A DNA stretch of 64,000 bases, taken from contig NZ_AUGP01000017.1 of assembly GCF_000422725.1 (NCBI RefSeq), positions 496,001 through 560,000 of the forward strand, written 5' to 3'. Both the position numbers and the translations under genes were made by a program. The notes under the pieces were generated by a model. It ran no database searches. It saw only the letters and a program-made list of their open reading frames with translations, and had not been told where the DNA came from. The stretch is from Flavobacterium subsaxonicum WB 4.1-42 = DSM 21790. Lineage in GTDB: Bacteria > Bacteroidota > Bacteroidia > Flavobacteriales > Flavobacteriaceae. Positions 32,137-41,413 of the stretch are shown here, in pieces. The first letter of the stretch is position 1. Each line of letters starts with the position of its first letter.

Positions 32137-32961
32137 ATGAAGCAGTATTTAGACCTCGTTAAACATGTATTAGAGCACGGCAACCAAAAAGGCGACCGTA
32201 CCGGCACCGGTACTAAAAGTGTGTTTGGCTACCAGATGCGTTTTGATTTAAGCGAGGGTTTCCCAATGGTTACCACTAAAAAATTGCACTTAAAGTCTAT
32301 TATATACGAGCTGCTTTGGTTTTTAAACGGCGACACCAATATTAAATACCTTAACGATAATGGTGTTAAGATATGGGACGAGTGGGCCGATGAAAACGGC
32401 AACCTGGGTCCGGTTTACGGTGCGCAGTGGCGCAACTGGGACAGCCGCGAGATCGACCAGATTACAGAGCTTATAGAAACCCTTAAAACCAACCCCAACA
32501 GCCGCCGTATGCTGGTTAGCGCCTGGAATCCGCGCGTACTGCCGGACAACTCTAAATCTTTTGCCGATAACGTGGCCGAAGGTAACGTTGCCCTGCCCCC
32601 ATGCCATGCATTCTTTCAGTTTTATGTAGCAAACGGCAAACTATCGTGCCAGCTGTACCAGCGCAGTGCCGATATATTTTTGGGCGTTCCGTTTAACATT
32701 GCATCTTATGCCCTGCTTACTTTAATGATAGCACAGGTATGCGGTTACGAGGCCGGAGATTTTATTCACACCTTTGGCGATGCACACATTTACAACAACC
32801 ACATGGAGCAGTTGGAACTGCAACTAAGCCGCGAGCCACGCCCACTGCCTAAAATGATTTTAAACCCCGAAGTTAAAAACATCTTCGACTTTAAATTTGA
32901 AGATTTTACATTAGAAAATTACGATCCGCACCCACACATAAAAGGCGCAGTAGCGGTTTAA
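32137..32961 (+). CDS. thyA: Thymidylate synthase
   Basis: 274 aa. Converts dUMP to dTMP with methylene-tetrahydrofolate. The nucleophile lies in [11 protein letters not shown] (Cys about 156), with [16 protein letters not shown] near the N-terminus and [11 protein letters not shown] near the C-terminus. The folA gene follows three genes downstream in the same direction, which recycles the dihydrofolate it produces. Confidence 0.98.
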   Translation: MKQYLDLVKHVLEHGNQKGDRTGTGTKSVFGYQMRFDLSEGFPMVTTKKLHLKSIIYELLWFLNGDTNIKYLNDNGVKIWDEWADENGNLGPVYGAQWRNWDSREIDQITELIETLKTNPNSRRMLVSAWNPRVLPDNSKSFADNVAEGNVALPPCHAFFQFYVANGKLSCQLYQRSADIFLGVPFNIASYALLTLMIAQVCGYEAGDFIHTFGDAHIYNNHMEQLELQLSREPRPLPKMILNPEVKNIFDFKFEDFTLENYDPHPHIKGAVAV

Positions 32962-32970
32962 AACCTATCT

Positions 32971-33771
32971 ATGAAATTTACCCTTCTATTACTGTGCCTT
33001 TGTGTACAGCTATCGGCTTTTGCCCAAAATAAATTACCAAATAATATATTTGCAGAATGTGCCACAAACGAGACCCCTTACCAATGCACTAACAACGCAT
33101 TAGAAAATGCTGTACTCGATTTAATAGACGAAGATGTTATTAGCACACTGCTGGAAACTTCCAAACCTTATTTTAGTGTATCTGCGGTATTTATACTTGA
33201 TGCCAATGGTGTTGTAATTAAAGAACATACACAAATAAAAACGCCAAGCTATCTGCTAACCAAGCGTATTCAGAATTATATAGACAACCTGCCGGCATTT
33301 ACCCAAAAAGATAGTCCTGTCGAAAAAAGGCGAAATGCATTTTTTATTAATGTTACTTTATTGCGCGATACTATTTCTAAAAACTATTACGTAGCCGATA
33401 ATTTAGACCTCAAAGAGCGCAACATTAAACCAGACTATATAAAGCCCGATGAGGAATCCATCTATCCCGGATGCGAAAAATCAGACCACACCGATGGTGT
33501 TAGCTGCTCTACAGAAAAAATGTATAATTTGATCATGAAAAATTACAGGATGCCTGAAGTAGATGGCCCCCTGCAATTTCGAATGATTGTTAATTTTTAC
33601 ATAGATACCACAGGCAAAGTACAGGTAGAGAATATAGAGGGTGGAGAAGAAAAGTTTCATAAAGGGATACTAACTGCCATGACCAAGCTACCCCGGCTTA
33701 CACCTACCAGGATTAAAGGCATACCTATCACTATCGCCTATAAACTGCCTATAACTATTAATGTAAAGTAA
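32971..33771 (+). CDS. Secreted protein with a TonB-like C-terminal domain
   Basis: 266 aa with signal peptide MKFTLLLLCLCVQLSAFAQ. The C-terminal part (about 165-266) matches the C-terminal domain of flavobacterial TonB-like proteins: IYPGCEKSD, then LQFRMIVNFYIDTTGKVQVENIEGGEE and LTPTRIKGIPITIAYKLPITINV. It lacks the single membrane anchor and Pro-rich linker of a true energy transducer, so it is not a full TonB. The N-terminal half is unique. It sits 9 bp after thyA; whether it is functionally linked is unclear. Confidence 0.75.
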   Translation: MKFTLLLLCLCVQLSAFAQNKLPNNIFAECATNETPYQCTNNALENAVLDLIDEDVISTLLETSKPYFSVSAVFILDANGVVIKEHTQIKTPSYLLTKRIQNYIDNLPAFTQKDSPVEKRRNAFFINVTLLRDTISKNYYVADNLDLKERNIKPDYIKPDEESIYPGCEKSDHTDGVSCSTEKMYNLIMKNYRMPEVDGPLQFRMIVNFYIDTTGKVQVENIEGGEEKFHKGILTAMTKLPRLTPTRIKGIPITIAYKLPITINVK

Positions 33772-33826
33772 AAGTTTTTAAAGCATCGTTATTTTTTCAT
33801 AACTTTATTTCCGCAATAATAGTAGT

Positions 33827-34165
33827 ATGGAAAAAAATCAACAGGAACTTTATGAATATGCTCGTAAAAGGGTAAAGCAAAAAAAACGCGTTTACCTTCA
33901 TTTTATATTGTTCTTTGTAAGCAGTGTCTTTTTTTACATTATAAATAAGATCTTAGACGTAGACCCGCAAGACGACTGGTACCTTTGGGCTATAACCGCA
34001 TGGGCGTTTGTATTTATACTTCACTTTATTAAAATATTTGTAATAGAGAGCTTTATAAACAAAACCTGGGAACGCGACCAGATAGCCATGCTGGTAGCCC
34101 GCCAGGAACGCCGTATAGAGCAGCTCGAAAAAAAATTAGAGAACGATAATTCCCAAGCCGTATAA
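33827..34165 (+). CDS. 2TM domain membrane protein
   Basis: 112 aa. A basic N-terminus (ARKRVKQKKRVYLHF) is followed by two membrane segments (about 25-42 and 53-72) and a charged coiled-coil tail (RQERRIEQLEKKLEND), the 2TM domain layout. Function unknown; small membrane scaffold is a guess. Stop and folA start are 3 bp apart, so likely co-transcribed. Confidence 0.85.
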   Translation: MEKNQQELYEYARKRVKQKKRVYLHFILFFVSSVFFYIINKILDVDPQDDWYLWAITAWAFVFILHFIKIFVIESFINKTWERDQIAMLVARQERRIEQLEKKLENDNSQAV

Positions 34166-34168
34166 ATA

Positions 34169-34657
34169 ATGACCCTTACCCTTATTGCTGCCGCCGCAGA
34201 AAACAATGCCCTTGGCAAAGACAACCAGATGATATGGCGCCTGCCCGACGATTTTAAACGCTTTAAACAGCTAACCACCGGCCACCATATAATTATGGGC
34301 CGCAAAACGTTAGAGAGCATGAATGGGCCGCTGCCCAACCGCACCAACGTGGTTATTACGCGCCAGCCCGATTATACTTACGAGGGCTGCACTATTGTAA
34401 ACAGTTTAAACGAAGCCCTTGCTGCCTGCCCACAAAACCAGGAGGTTTTTATTATTGGCGGTGGCGAAATTTACAAACAATCTATCAACATGGCCGATAA
34501 AATAGAGCTTACCCGCGTGCTGGGCATAAGCCCGGAGGCAGATGCTTATTTCCCTGAAATTGATTCTGACGAATGGAACCTTACCGAAAGTGTTTTTCAT
34601 GATAAAGATGAAAAGCATGCGTATGAGTTTATATTTGAAACCTGGGAGCGGGAGTAG
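34169..34657 (+). CDS. folA: Dihydrofolate reductase
   Basis: 162 aa. Reduces dihydrofolate with NADPH. AAAENNALGKDNQMIWRLPDDFKRFK carries the substrate loop and the acidic Asp of the active site; IIMGRKTLESM and VFIIGGGEIYKQ bind NADPH. Complements the nearby thyA. Normal length. Confidence 0.97.
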   Translation: MTLTLIAAAAENNALGKDNQMIWRLPDDFKRFKQLTTGHHIIMGRKTLESMNGPLPNRTNVVITRQPDYTYEGCTIVNSLNEALAACPQNQEVFIIGGGEIYKQSINMADKIELTRVLGISPEADAYFPEIDSDEWNLTESVFHDKDEKHAYEFIFETWERE

Positions 34658-34724
34658 GCACTATAGGCAAAAGCGAAATATTTTTGATGGAGGGGAGTAA
34701 TATCTTTTTTGTATATTTGATTTT

Positions 34725-34952
34725 ATGAAAACAATTACAGTTAACATACCCGATAATTTAGATATAGACAATAATGAGTTTATAATGACTGCCGCATCTA
34801 AAATGTACGAGCAGGGTAAATTATCGTTAGGCCAGGCCGCTCAGCTTGCTGGCCTAACTAAGCGTGCTTTTACAGAATTGCTCGAAAAATACGATGTTTC
34901 TGTTTTTAATTTTCCTGCTACAGACTTAGCAAGTGATATAGCAAATGCATAA
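34725..34952 (+). CDS. UPF0175 family protein, likely antitoxin
   Basis: 75 aa. Pattern of the UPF0175 family: a short beta N-terminus (MKTITVNIPDNL) then a helix-turn-helix-like part, KLSLGQAAQLAGLTKRAFTELLEKYDVS. It overlaps the DUF3368 gene by 8 bp, the standard antitoxin-toxin arrangement. A -7 element TATATTTG at 34712-34719 ends 5 nt before the ATG, so the mRNA may be nearly leaderless (inference). Confidence 0.82.
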   Translation: MKTITVNIPDNLDIDNNEFIMTAASKMYEQGKLSLGQAAQLAGLTKRAFTELLEKYDVSVFNFPATDLASDIANA

Positions 34953-35403
34953 AACCATTATATCTGACACAAGTTGCCTTATTATACTCTCAAAAATTGG
35001 CGAGCTCGATTTGTTAGAAAAATTATATAAACGAGTTATTACCACCCAGGAAATAGCTGATGAATTTGGAGAACCACTTCCTGAATGGTTAATTATTGAA
35101 ACAGTTTTCGATAAACTTCGCCAACAAATACTTGAGCTTCAAATTGACAAAGGAGAATCCAGCGCTATTGCATTAGCTTTAGAAATTAAGGATAGTACAA
35201 TAATACTTGATGATTTTAAAGCTCGTAAGGTAGCATTGCGTTTAGGGCTCACAATAATGGGTACAATAGGAATTATCATCAAGGCTAAATTAAACGGAAT
35301 ACTACCAAGCATTAAGCCTATATTAAATAGTATTAAGAGTACAAATTTCAGAATATCTCCTGAACTCGAATTGCAGGCTTTAAAACAAGCCAACGAATTA
35401 TAA
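34945..35403 (+). CDS. DUF3368 PIN-like protein, likely toxin nuclease
   Basis: 152 aa. PIN-domain acidic residues: D in IISDTSCLIIL (about 8), E in GESSAIALALE (about 70), and DD in IILDDFKARKVA (about 91). Such proteins cleave RNA when free of the partner UPF0175 antitoxin. Full length, so apparently intact. The pair stands alone between folA and ubiE with no mobile-element signs. Confidence 0.85.
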   Translation: MHKTIISDTSCLIILSKIGELDLLEKLYKRVITTQEIADEFGEPLPEWLIIETVFDKLRQQILELQIDKGESSAIALALEIKDSTIILDDFKARKVALRLGLTIMGTIGIIIKAKLNGILPSIKPILNSIKSTNFRISPELELQALKQANEL

Positions 35404-35427
35404 CGCGCTATTAACAAAAACTTATTT

Positions 35428-35435
35428 TATCTTTG
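35428..35435 (+). promoter_or_regulatory. -7 element for ubiE-porT
   Basis: TATCTTTG, a perfect TAnnTTTG, 17 nt before the ubiE start; the -33 region has no clear TTTG. Confidence 0.55.
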
Positions 35436-35452
35436 TTGCGTAAATTAGTGTA

Positions 35453-36181
35453 ATGTCGCAAAATATAACCCCTTATAAAGATTCTGGCTTAGGCAAAAAA
35501 GAGCAGGTAGCCCAAATGTTTGATAATATATCTGGCAATTACGATGGCTTAAACCGCGTAATGACCTTTGGTATAGATATTAAATGGCGCAAAAAAGTAC
35601 TTAAGCTTGTTGCTGCAAAAAACCCCGATACCATATTAGATATTGCTACCGGCACCGGAGACCTTGCCATATTAATGTCGGCCACCAACGCACGCGAAAT
35701 TATTGGTGCCGATATTAGCGAAGGCATGATGGAAGTTGGCCGCAAAAAAGTTATGGATAAAGGTTTGGATGGCCGCGTTCAACTTGTATATGGCGATAGC
35801 GAGAAGCTGCCTTTTGCCGACAGCTACTTTGATGCCATTACTGTTGCATTTGGCATACGTAATTTTGAAACCCTGGAAAAAGGCCTTGCCGAAATACTGC
35901 GTGTGCTTAAACCGGGCGGTATTTTTGTAATTTTAGAAACATCGGTACCTACAAAATTCCCTTTTAAGCAAGGTTATAAATTACACAGTTACCTGCTGCC
36001 TTTAATTGGCAGATTGTTCTCTAAAGACCGCGAAGCCTATGTTTATCTTAGCGAATCGGCTTCTATTTTTCCTTATGGCGAAAAACTAAACAATATTTTG
36101 CGCAAAATTGGGTTTATAGAGGTTAAAGATATGCCCCAAACTTTTGGTGCAGCCACTATTTACTCAGCTTCAAAACAATAA
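35453..36181 (+). CDS. ubiE: Demethylmenaquinone methyltransferase
   Basis: 242 aa. SAM-dependent final step of menaquinone synthesis. LDIATGTGDLAIL is motif I, GADISEGMMEVGRKK motif II, and SYFDAITVAFGIRNFETLEKGLAEILRVLKPGG the UbiE signature. One base separates its stop from the porT start, so the two are co-transcribed. menG is an equivalent name, since the phylum uses menaquinone. Confidence 0.96.
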   Translation: MSQNITPYKDSGLGKKEQVAQMFDNISGNYDGLNRVMTFGIDIKWRKKVLKLVAAKNPDTILDIATGTGDLAILMSATNAREIIGADISEGMMEVGRKKVMDKGLDGRVQLVYGDSEKLPFADSYFDAITVAFGIRNFETLEKGLAEILRVLKPGGIFVILETSVPTKFPFKQGYKLHSYLLPLIGRLFSKDREAYVYLSESASIFPYGEKLNNILRKIGFIEVKDMPQTFGAATIYSASKQ

Positions 36182-36182
36182 G

Positions 36183-36899
36183 ATGAAGAAATTGCTTTTA
36201 TTTATATTCCTGTTTTCAGGACTTTGCAGCCATGCTCAGTTTGGCACCAACGTTTTTGGAAAGGACCCTATTATTAATATGGAAAACTTTGATAAGCAGC
36301 GTGTACACTGGGGTTACTACCTTGGTTTTAACAGCTACGACTTTAAGTTTGATTATAAAACCAACCCTACTGCCGATATTGTTGCCAAAACCGTAACCGG
36401 CTTTAACGTGGGCCTTGTGGGTAACCTGCGCCTGTTCGAGTTTTTAGACCTGCGTTTTGAGCCGGGCCTGTACTACACGCAGCGAAACCTTACCTTTAAC
36501 GACCCTACCCTTATAAGGGAGTCTGAATACCTGAGAGAAGTAAAATCTACTTATATCCATTTTCCGTTATTGCTAAAATTTTCAGCTAAGCGTACCGGCA
36601 ACATTAAGCCGTACCTATTGGCAGGTGTTTCGCGTTCATGGAATTTGGACAGTAACGAGAAGGTTAAAGATGATAACATGACCGGCCAGCGTTTCAGGAT
36701 GAAAACCTGGACCAACAACTACGAGTTGGGTGTGGGTATCGACCTTTACTTTGAGTATTTTAAATTCTCGCCATCCATTCGTGGGGTATTTGGTTTAGAC
36801 GATGAGCTAATTCGCGATAACAGCGCAGCCAGCCCTTATACCAGCAATATCGACGCTATGAAAACCCGTGCGGTTTTTATAAACTTTACTTTCCATTAA
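36183..36899 (+). CDS. porT: Type IX secretion outer membrane protein PorT/SprT
   Basis: 238 aa. Signal peptide MKKLLLFIFLFSGLCSHAQ, then an eight-strand-type barrel pattern (VHWGYYLGFNSYDFKF, LRLFEFLDLRFEPGLYYTQR, YIHFPLLLKFSAKR, KTWTNNYELGVGIDLYFEYF). This matches PorT/SprT, which is needed for type IX secretion and gliding in Bacteroidota. Position directly after ubiE is the usual one in Flavobacteria. The start 36183 replaces an earlier in-frame ATG (36144) inside ubiE. The stop overlaps the convergent methyltransferase stop by 4 bp. Confidence 0.88.
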   Translation: MKKLLLFIFLFSGLCSHAQFGTNVFGKDPIINMENFDKQRVHWGYYLGFNSYDFKFDYKTNPTADIVAKTVTGFNVGLVGNLRLFEFLDLRFEPGLYYTQRNLTFNDPTLIRESEYLREVKSTYIHFPLLLKFSAKRTGNIKPYLLAGVSRSWNLDSNEKVKDDNMTGQRFRMKTWTNNYELGVGIDLYFEYFKFSPSIRGVFGLDDELIRDNSAASPYTSNIDAMKTRAVFINFTFH

Positions 36900-37627
36900 A
36901 AATTTCTACGGAACTCGCTTAGTATAATAGCAGCAGCTGTGGCTACATTAAGGCTCTCGGTTTGCTGCAAATTACCAAAGCGCGGTATGGCAATTCGGTT
37001 GGTAGATAGCGCCTCAATTTCGGCACTAATACCATTAGCCTCGTTTCCTAAAACTATAATTCCGTTTTGCGGAAGTTCTTGTTTGTAAATGTTTTGTCCG
37101 TCCATAAAAGTACCAAAAACAGGGGTTTCGGCTGTAGCCAAATACTCTTTCAGGTTAGTATACACCACATTAACACGGGTTAAAGACCCCATAGTAGCCT
37201 GTACCACTTTAGGATTATACACATCTACACATTCTGCAGAACACACCAACTGATCGACACCAAACCAGTCGCACAGCCTTATAATAGTACCCAGGTTACC
37301 GGGGTCGCGCACATCATCAAGGGCAACAATTAGTCCCGTTGTGGTTAGCGGTTTTTCATCGGGCATGGTAAAAAGCGCCAGGCACGATTGCGGAGTTGTT
37401 AATGCACTGATTTTTTTTAGCTCATCATCGGTAATTATGCTAACTTTATGGTTGGGCAGGCCGGCAAACAGGTTGGCCGTTGTGGCATATAAATGGTGTA
37501 ATTCAAAATTGGAATTCAGTAATTCCTGTACTACCTTTATCCCTTCGGCAAAAAACAATTTGTGCTGCTTTCTGTATTTTTTTTGCTGTAGGCCCGTTAT
37601 TGTTTTAATTTGGTTTTTGCTAACCAT
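36896..37627 (-). CDS. TrmH/SpoU-family RNA 2'-O-methyltransferase
   Basis: 243 aa. N-terminal substrate-binding domain (about 1-85) and SPOUT domain with motif 1 LDDVRDPGNLGTIIR, motif 2 VLGNEANGIS and motif 3 ESLNVATAAAI, giving the knotted SAM site. It probably methylates rRNA, but the target nucleotide is not evident. Divergent from the TamL gene. Confidence 0.9.
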   Translation of the reverse strand: MVSKNQIKTITGLQQKKYRKQHKLFFAEGIKVVQELLNSNFELHHLYATTANLFAGLPNHKVSIITDDELKKISALTTPQSCLALFTMPDEKPLTTTGLIVALDDVRDPGNLGTIIRLCDWFGVDQLVCSAECVDVYNPKVVQATMGSLTRVNVVYTNLKEYLATAETPVFGTFMDGQNIYKQELPQNGIIVLGNEANGISAEIEALSTNRIAIPRFGNLQQTESLNVATAAAIILSEFRRNF

Positions 37628-37635
37628 AAAAAATG

Positions 37636-37643
37636 TATTTTTG
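37636..37643 (+). promoter_or_regulatory. -7 element for the TamL-like gene
   Basis: TATTTTTG, perfect TAnnTTTG. The predicted start near 37650 lies after the first in-frame ATG (37610), favouring a later start codon. Confidence 0.62.
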
Positions 37644-37666
37644 AATTACTATCCGGCATCACCGTT

Positions 37667-40228
37667 TTGAGAAATATAACAACAAAAATAGCACTAATTT
37701 TACTATTAGGCCTGGTTTTCTATTCCTGCTCCCTTGTAAAAAGGGTGCCGGAAAACAAACACCTGTTAGAAAAGAATGATATTACGGTAAACGGCGAAGA
37801 TAAAAACGACGACGACCACAACGCGCAAATGTACCAGCTGCCCAATACCAATATACTGGGCTACCACGTTAGGCTGCATTTGTTTAACCTTGCCACCCCA
37901 AATGCCGATTCCTCGTATCACGCGTGGCTTGAGCGCAAACCGGGCAGGCACGAGTTTATGCAAAGCCTTTTATCTGAAAAGCAGGTGCAGCGCCTTGGCA
38001 ACTCTTTTATAGTAAGCGGATTTAGCAACTTTTTAAAAAAAACCGGCGAACCACCCGTGCTGGTAGACCTTGCCCGTGTAAAAAAGAGCCGTAACCGCCT
38101 GTATGCCTACTACTACAAAAAAGGCTATTTCAGGGCTAAAACAGCCTACACCGTAGATACTTTAGAAAACAAAAGGGCTATAGTGCATTATACTGTAGAT
38201 ACCGGTAAGCCGTATATTGTAGACAGCATTAGCACCTCTATAGAAACCCCGGTTTTAGACAGCCTTTACAATACCTCTAAGGCCGATGCCATGATTAAGA
38301 AAGGCAAACAATATAACGAGGCCGATTTTACCGGCGAGCGCGACAGGATAACCACCTACTTCAGGAATCGTGGTGCCTATACCTTTCAGCAGAATAACGT
38401 AAGCTATGTGGTAGATACAGTTAATACCGACTACAAAGCCAATGTAGATATTGTAATCGATAACGAGTCGGTGCGCCAGGGCGATTCCACCTTTATACGT
38501 CCGTTTAAGCTGTATAAAATTAGCCAGGTAAACATCTATACCCAAAACCCCACCAGTGCCGACCAAAGTATAGACAGCGTTAGCTACAACGGGTTCAGGC
38601 TATTTAGCACCGGCAAGCTTAACTACAGGCCAAAAGCCCTTACCGATGCCGTTTTTATAGCCCCCGGAAGTACTTACGCCGATTTTAGGCGTGTATTAAC
38701 ATCGCGTGGCTTAACCAACTTAAAAGTATTTAACTACCCTACCATACAGTATGTAGAAGACAGTACCGATGTATCGGGGCAGTCGCTTATAACCAACATT
38801 TATCTTAACCCGCGTAAAAAGTTCCGATTCAACGTATCGGCAGATTTTTTGCACTCCAATATTCAGGATTTCGGTATTCAGGGTAGCCTTGGGGTTTCCA
38901 TCCGGAATATCTTCAGGGGAGCCGAGATTTTAGAAATATCCACGCGTGGCAACATAGGTTCGTCTCGCGACGTGGCCATAAAAGACAACGCCTTTTTCAA
39001 CATCCTTGAGTACGGTGCCGATGCCAAGATTACCTTCCCAAGGATATTCTTCCCCTTCAATACAGAGCGGGTTATCCCCAAGAACATGATACCCTCTACC
39101 ATATTAAGTGTGGGCTTGGGCAGGCAGCGAAACATTGGTTTGGATAAAGAAAATTTTACCGGTATCCTTAGCTATAACTGGACCCCGCTGCGTAACCGCC
39201 ACACCGCTAAGCTGGACCTTTTAAACATACAGTACATTCGTAACGTAAATGCGGGTAATTATTTTAATGTATATACATCGTCTTACAATGCGCTTAACGA
39301 ATTTGCCATTAAATACAACGCCCCGGCGCAGTATTTTGAACCGGAAAATCCACAAGAATTAATTATAGAGCAAGGCACAACATCGTTTATTACCGATGTT
39401 GCCAACAATGCCCTGCCAAGCCCCATTACTGCCGACGACAAGCAGGCCATTGCGCGTATAGAAGAGCGACGCCAACGCCTTACAGAGAACAACCTTATTT
39501 TTGCCTCTAACTTTACCTACACCACCACCACGCGCGAAAATTTAACCGATAACACTTTCTTTATCTTTAAAACTAAAGTAGAAAGTGCCGGTGCGCTATT
39601 ATCGTTATTAGGTGGATCTTTAAAAGAGAACAAAGGTATAGACGTGGGCGCCCGCAGCGTTTTTAACGTGCAGTATTCGCAATACATAAAAGGAGAGCTT
39701 GATTTTATTAAGCACTTTGACCTTGGCCGCCAGAAGGTACTGGCCATGCGTGCCTTTTTTGGCCTTGCCGTACCGTATGGCAACTCTAACTCTATACCGT
39801 TTACACGTAGTTATTTTGGCGGCGGTAGTAACGATAACAGGGCGTGGCAATCGTACAGCCTTGGCCCGGGCCGCAGCGGTGGCCTAAACGATTTTAACGA
39901 GGCCAACTTAAAAATGGCCTATAGCGCAGAGTTGCGCTTTAATATATTCGGCAAGCTTAATGGTGCTATTTTTGGCGATTTAGGCAACATCTGGAACGTG
40001 TTCGACCAGGAAACCGATCCCGCTTACACCTTTAACGGCTTTAGCTCTTTCGAAGATCTTGCCTTTGGTACCGGTATAGGTTTTAGGTACGATTTTAACT
40101 TTTTTGTGGTTCGTTTTGATGTGGGCTTTAAGACTTACAATCCGGGCAATCCGGAGGGTAACAGATGGTTTAGGGAGTATAATTTTTCTAACAGTGTTTT
40201 AAATGTTGGTATTAATTATCCGTTCTAA
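37667..40228 (+). CDS. TamL-like lipidated BamA/TamA-family outer membrane protein
   Basis: 853 aa from a TTG start (protein LRNITTKIALILLLGL read with Met). I chose TTG 37667 because the first ATG (37610) precedes the predicted promoter, and because this start gives a signal ending in FYSC with a lipidated Cys. The body has POTRA-like repeats (about 30-390: KKSRNRLYAYYYKKGYFRAKTAY, ERDRITTYFRNRGAYTF, LTSRGLTNLKVFNYP) and an Omp85 barrel with RSYFGGGSNDNRAWQ and the terminal LNVGINYPF strand. It probably takes part in assembling outer membrane proteins, like the lipidated TamL of Bacteroidota. No tamB is adjacent. Confidence 0.85.
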   Translation: MRNITTKIALILLLGLVFYSCSLVKRVPENKHLLEKNDITVNGEDKNDDDHNAQMYQLPNTNILGYHVRLHLFNLATPNADSSYHAWLERKPGRHEFMQSLLSEKQVQRLGNSFIVSGFSNFLKKTGEPPVLVDLARVKKSRNRLYAYYYKKGYFRAKTAYTVDTLENKRAIVHYTVDTGKPYIVDSISTSIETPVLDSLYNTSKADAMIKKGKQYNEADFTGERDRITTYFRNRGAYTFQQNNVSYVVDTVNTDYKANVDIVIDNESVRQGDSTFIRPFKLYKISQVNIYTQNPTSADQSIDSVSYNGFRLFSTGKLNYRPKALTDAVFIAPGSTYADFRRVLTSRGLTNLKVFNYPTIQYVEDSTDVSGQSLITNIYLNPRKKFRFNVSADFLHSNIQDFGIQGSLGVSIRNIFRGAEILEISTRGNIGSSRDVAIKDNAFFNILEYGADAKITFPRIFFPFNTERVIPKNMIPSTILSVGLGRQRNIGLDKENFTGILSYNWTPLRNRHTAKLDLLNIQYIRNVNAGNYFNVYTSSYNALNEFAIKYNAPAQYFEPENPQELIIEQGTTSFITDVANNALPSPITADDKQAIARIEERRQRLTENNLIFASNFTYTTTTRENLTDNTFFIFKTKVESAGALLSLLGGSLKENKGIDVGARSVFNVQYSQYIKGELDFIKHFDLGRQKVLAMRAFFGLAVPYGNSNSIPFTRSYFGGGSNDNRAWQSYSLGPGRSGGLNDFNEANLKMAYSAELRFNIFGKLNGAIFGDLGNIWNVFDQETDPAYTFNGFSSFEDLAFGTGIGFRYDFNFFVVRFDVGFKTYNPGNPEGNRWFREYNFSNSVLNVGINYPF

Positions 40229-40239
40229 ATTTAAAATAC

Positions 40240-40247
40240 TATTTTTG
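40240..40247 (+). promoter_or_regulatory. -7 element for fba
   Basis: TATTTTTG, 26 nt before the fba ATG. Confidence 0.58.
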
Positions 40248-40273
40248 TGAATTAATTTTTAAAACATTAACTA

Positions 40274-41341
40274 ATGGCTCATAATATTAAGCCCGGTGTA
40301 GCAACCGGAGACCAGGTACAGGAAATATTTAATTATGCCAAAGAAAAAGGCTTTGCACTTCCTGCAGTAAATGTAACCGGTTCTAACACTATTAACGGTG
40401 TTTTAGAAACTGCTGCAAAACTTAACGCACCTGTTATTATCCAGTTCTCTAACGGTGGTTCTATTTTTAATGCTGGTAAAAGCCTGAATAACGATGGCCA
40501 GCGCGCAGCAATTCTTGGAGCTATTGCCGGAGCTAAACACATACACACACTTGCAGAAGCTTATGGAGCTACTGTTATATTACATACAGACCATTGCGCT
40601 AAAAAACTTTTACCCTGGGTAGATGGTTTATTAGATGCAAGCGAAAAACATTTTGCCGAAACAGGTAAATCTTTATTCAGCTCGCACATGCTTGACCTTT
40701 CTGAAGAGCCTCTTCACGAAAACATCGAAATTTGTGTTGAGTACCTTAAAAGGATGAGCAAACTGGGCATGACCCTTGAGATCGAGCTTGGTATTACAGG
40801 TGGTGAAGAAGATGGTGTTGATAACAGCGATGTTGACAGCTCTAAACTATACACACAGCCGGAAGAAGTTGCCGAATTTTATGAGGCACTAAGCGCAGTA
40901 TCTGATAAATTTACTATTGCTGCTGCTTTTGGTAACGTACACGGTGTATACAAACCGGGTAACGTAAAACTTACACCAAAAATCCTTAAAAACTCTCAGG
41001 AGTACGTTCAGCAAAAATTCAACACGGGTCCTAACCCTGTAGATTTTGTTTTCCACGGTGGATCGGGTTCAACTCCGGAAGAAATTAAAGAAGCTATTTC
41101 TTATGGTGTGGTTAAAATGAACATTGATACCGACTTACAGTTTGCATTTACCGAAGGTATCCGCGATTATATGGTTAACAATATTGAGTACCTAAGAACT
41201 CAGATTGGCAGCCCGGACGGTGCTGAATCTCCAAACAAAAAACACTACGACCCGCGTAAATGGGTTCGCGAAGGCGAGGTTACCTTTAATACAAGGCTTG
41301 AGCAGGCATTTGCCGACCTTAACAACGTTAACACTTTATAG
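40274..41341 (+). CDS. fbaA: Class II fructose-bisphosphate aldolase
   Basis: 355 aa. Zinc-dependent aldol cleavage in glycolysis and gluconeogenesis. ILHTDHCAKKLLPW carries catalytic Asp and zinc His; LEIELGITGGEEDGVDN, NVHGVYKPGNVKL and FHGGSGS carry further zinc and phosphate ligands. Standard E. coli-type long class II enzyme. Followed by accD after 72 bp of heptamer repeats. Confidence 0.97.
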   Translation: MAHNIKPGVATGDQVQEIFNYAKEKGFALPAVNVTGSNTINGVLETAAKLNAPVIIQFSNGGSIFNAGKSLNNDGQRAAILGAIAGAKHIHTLAEAYGATVILHTDHCAKKLLPWVDGLLDASEKHFAETGKSLFSSHMLDLSEEPLHENIEICVEYLKRMSKLGMTLEIELGITGGEEDGVDNSDVDSSKLYTQPEEVAEFYEALSAVSDKFTIAAAFGNVHGVYKPGNVKLTPKILKNSQEYVQQKFNTGPNPVDFVFHGGSGSTPEEIKEAISYGVVKMNIDTDLQFAFTEGIRDYMVNNIEYLRTQIGSPDGAESPNKKHYDPRKWVREGEVTFNTRLEQAFADLNNVNTL

Positions 41342-41401
41342 TTATTGGTTATTGGTTGTTAGTTAATGGATTTCCAACAACTAACAACCAACAACTTTTT
41401 A
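41341..41401. repeat. Opposed heptamer repeats between fba and accD
   Basis: GTTATTG, GTTATTG, GTTGTTA, GTTAATG (41341-41368), then CCAACAA, CTAACAA, CCAACAA, CTTTTTA (41374-41401). The two tracts form an imperfect inverted repeat with a 13-bp stem at 41352-41364 / 41379-41391. Confidence 0.75.
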
Positions 41402-41413
41402 ATCAGAAAAAAT

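Noticed and set aside
37610..37666. ATG 37610 as start of the TamL-like gene
   Set aside because: It lies inside the opposite-strand methyltransferase start and upstream of the -7 element at 37636.
41352..41391. Hairpin between fba and accD as a terminator
   Set aside because: It arises from two opposed heptamer tracts, is A/T-rich, and only a short T tract follows; co-transcription is as likely.
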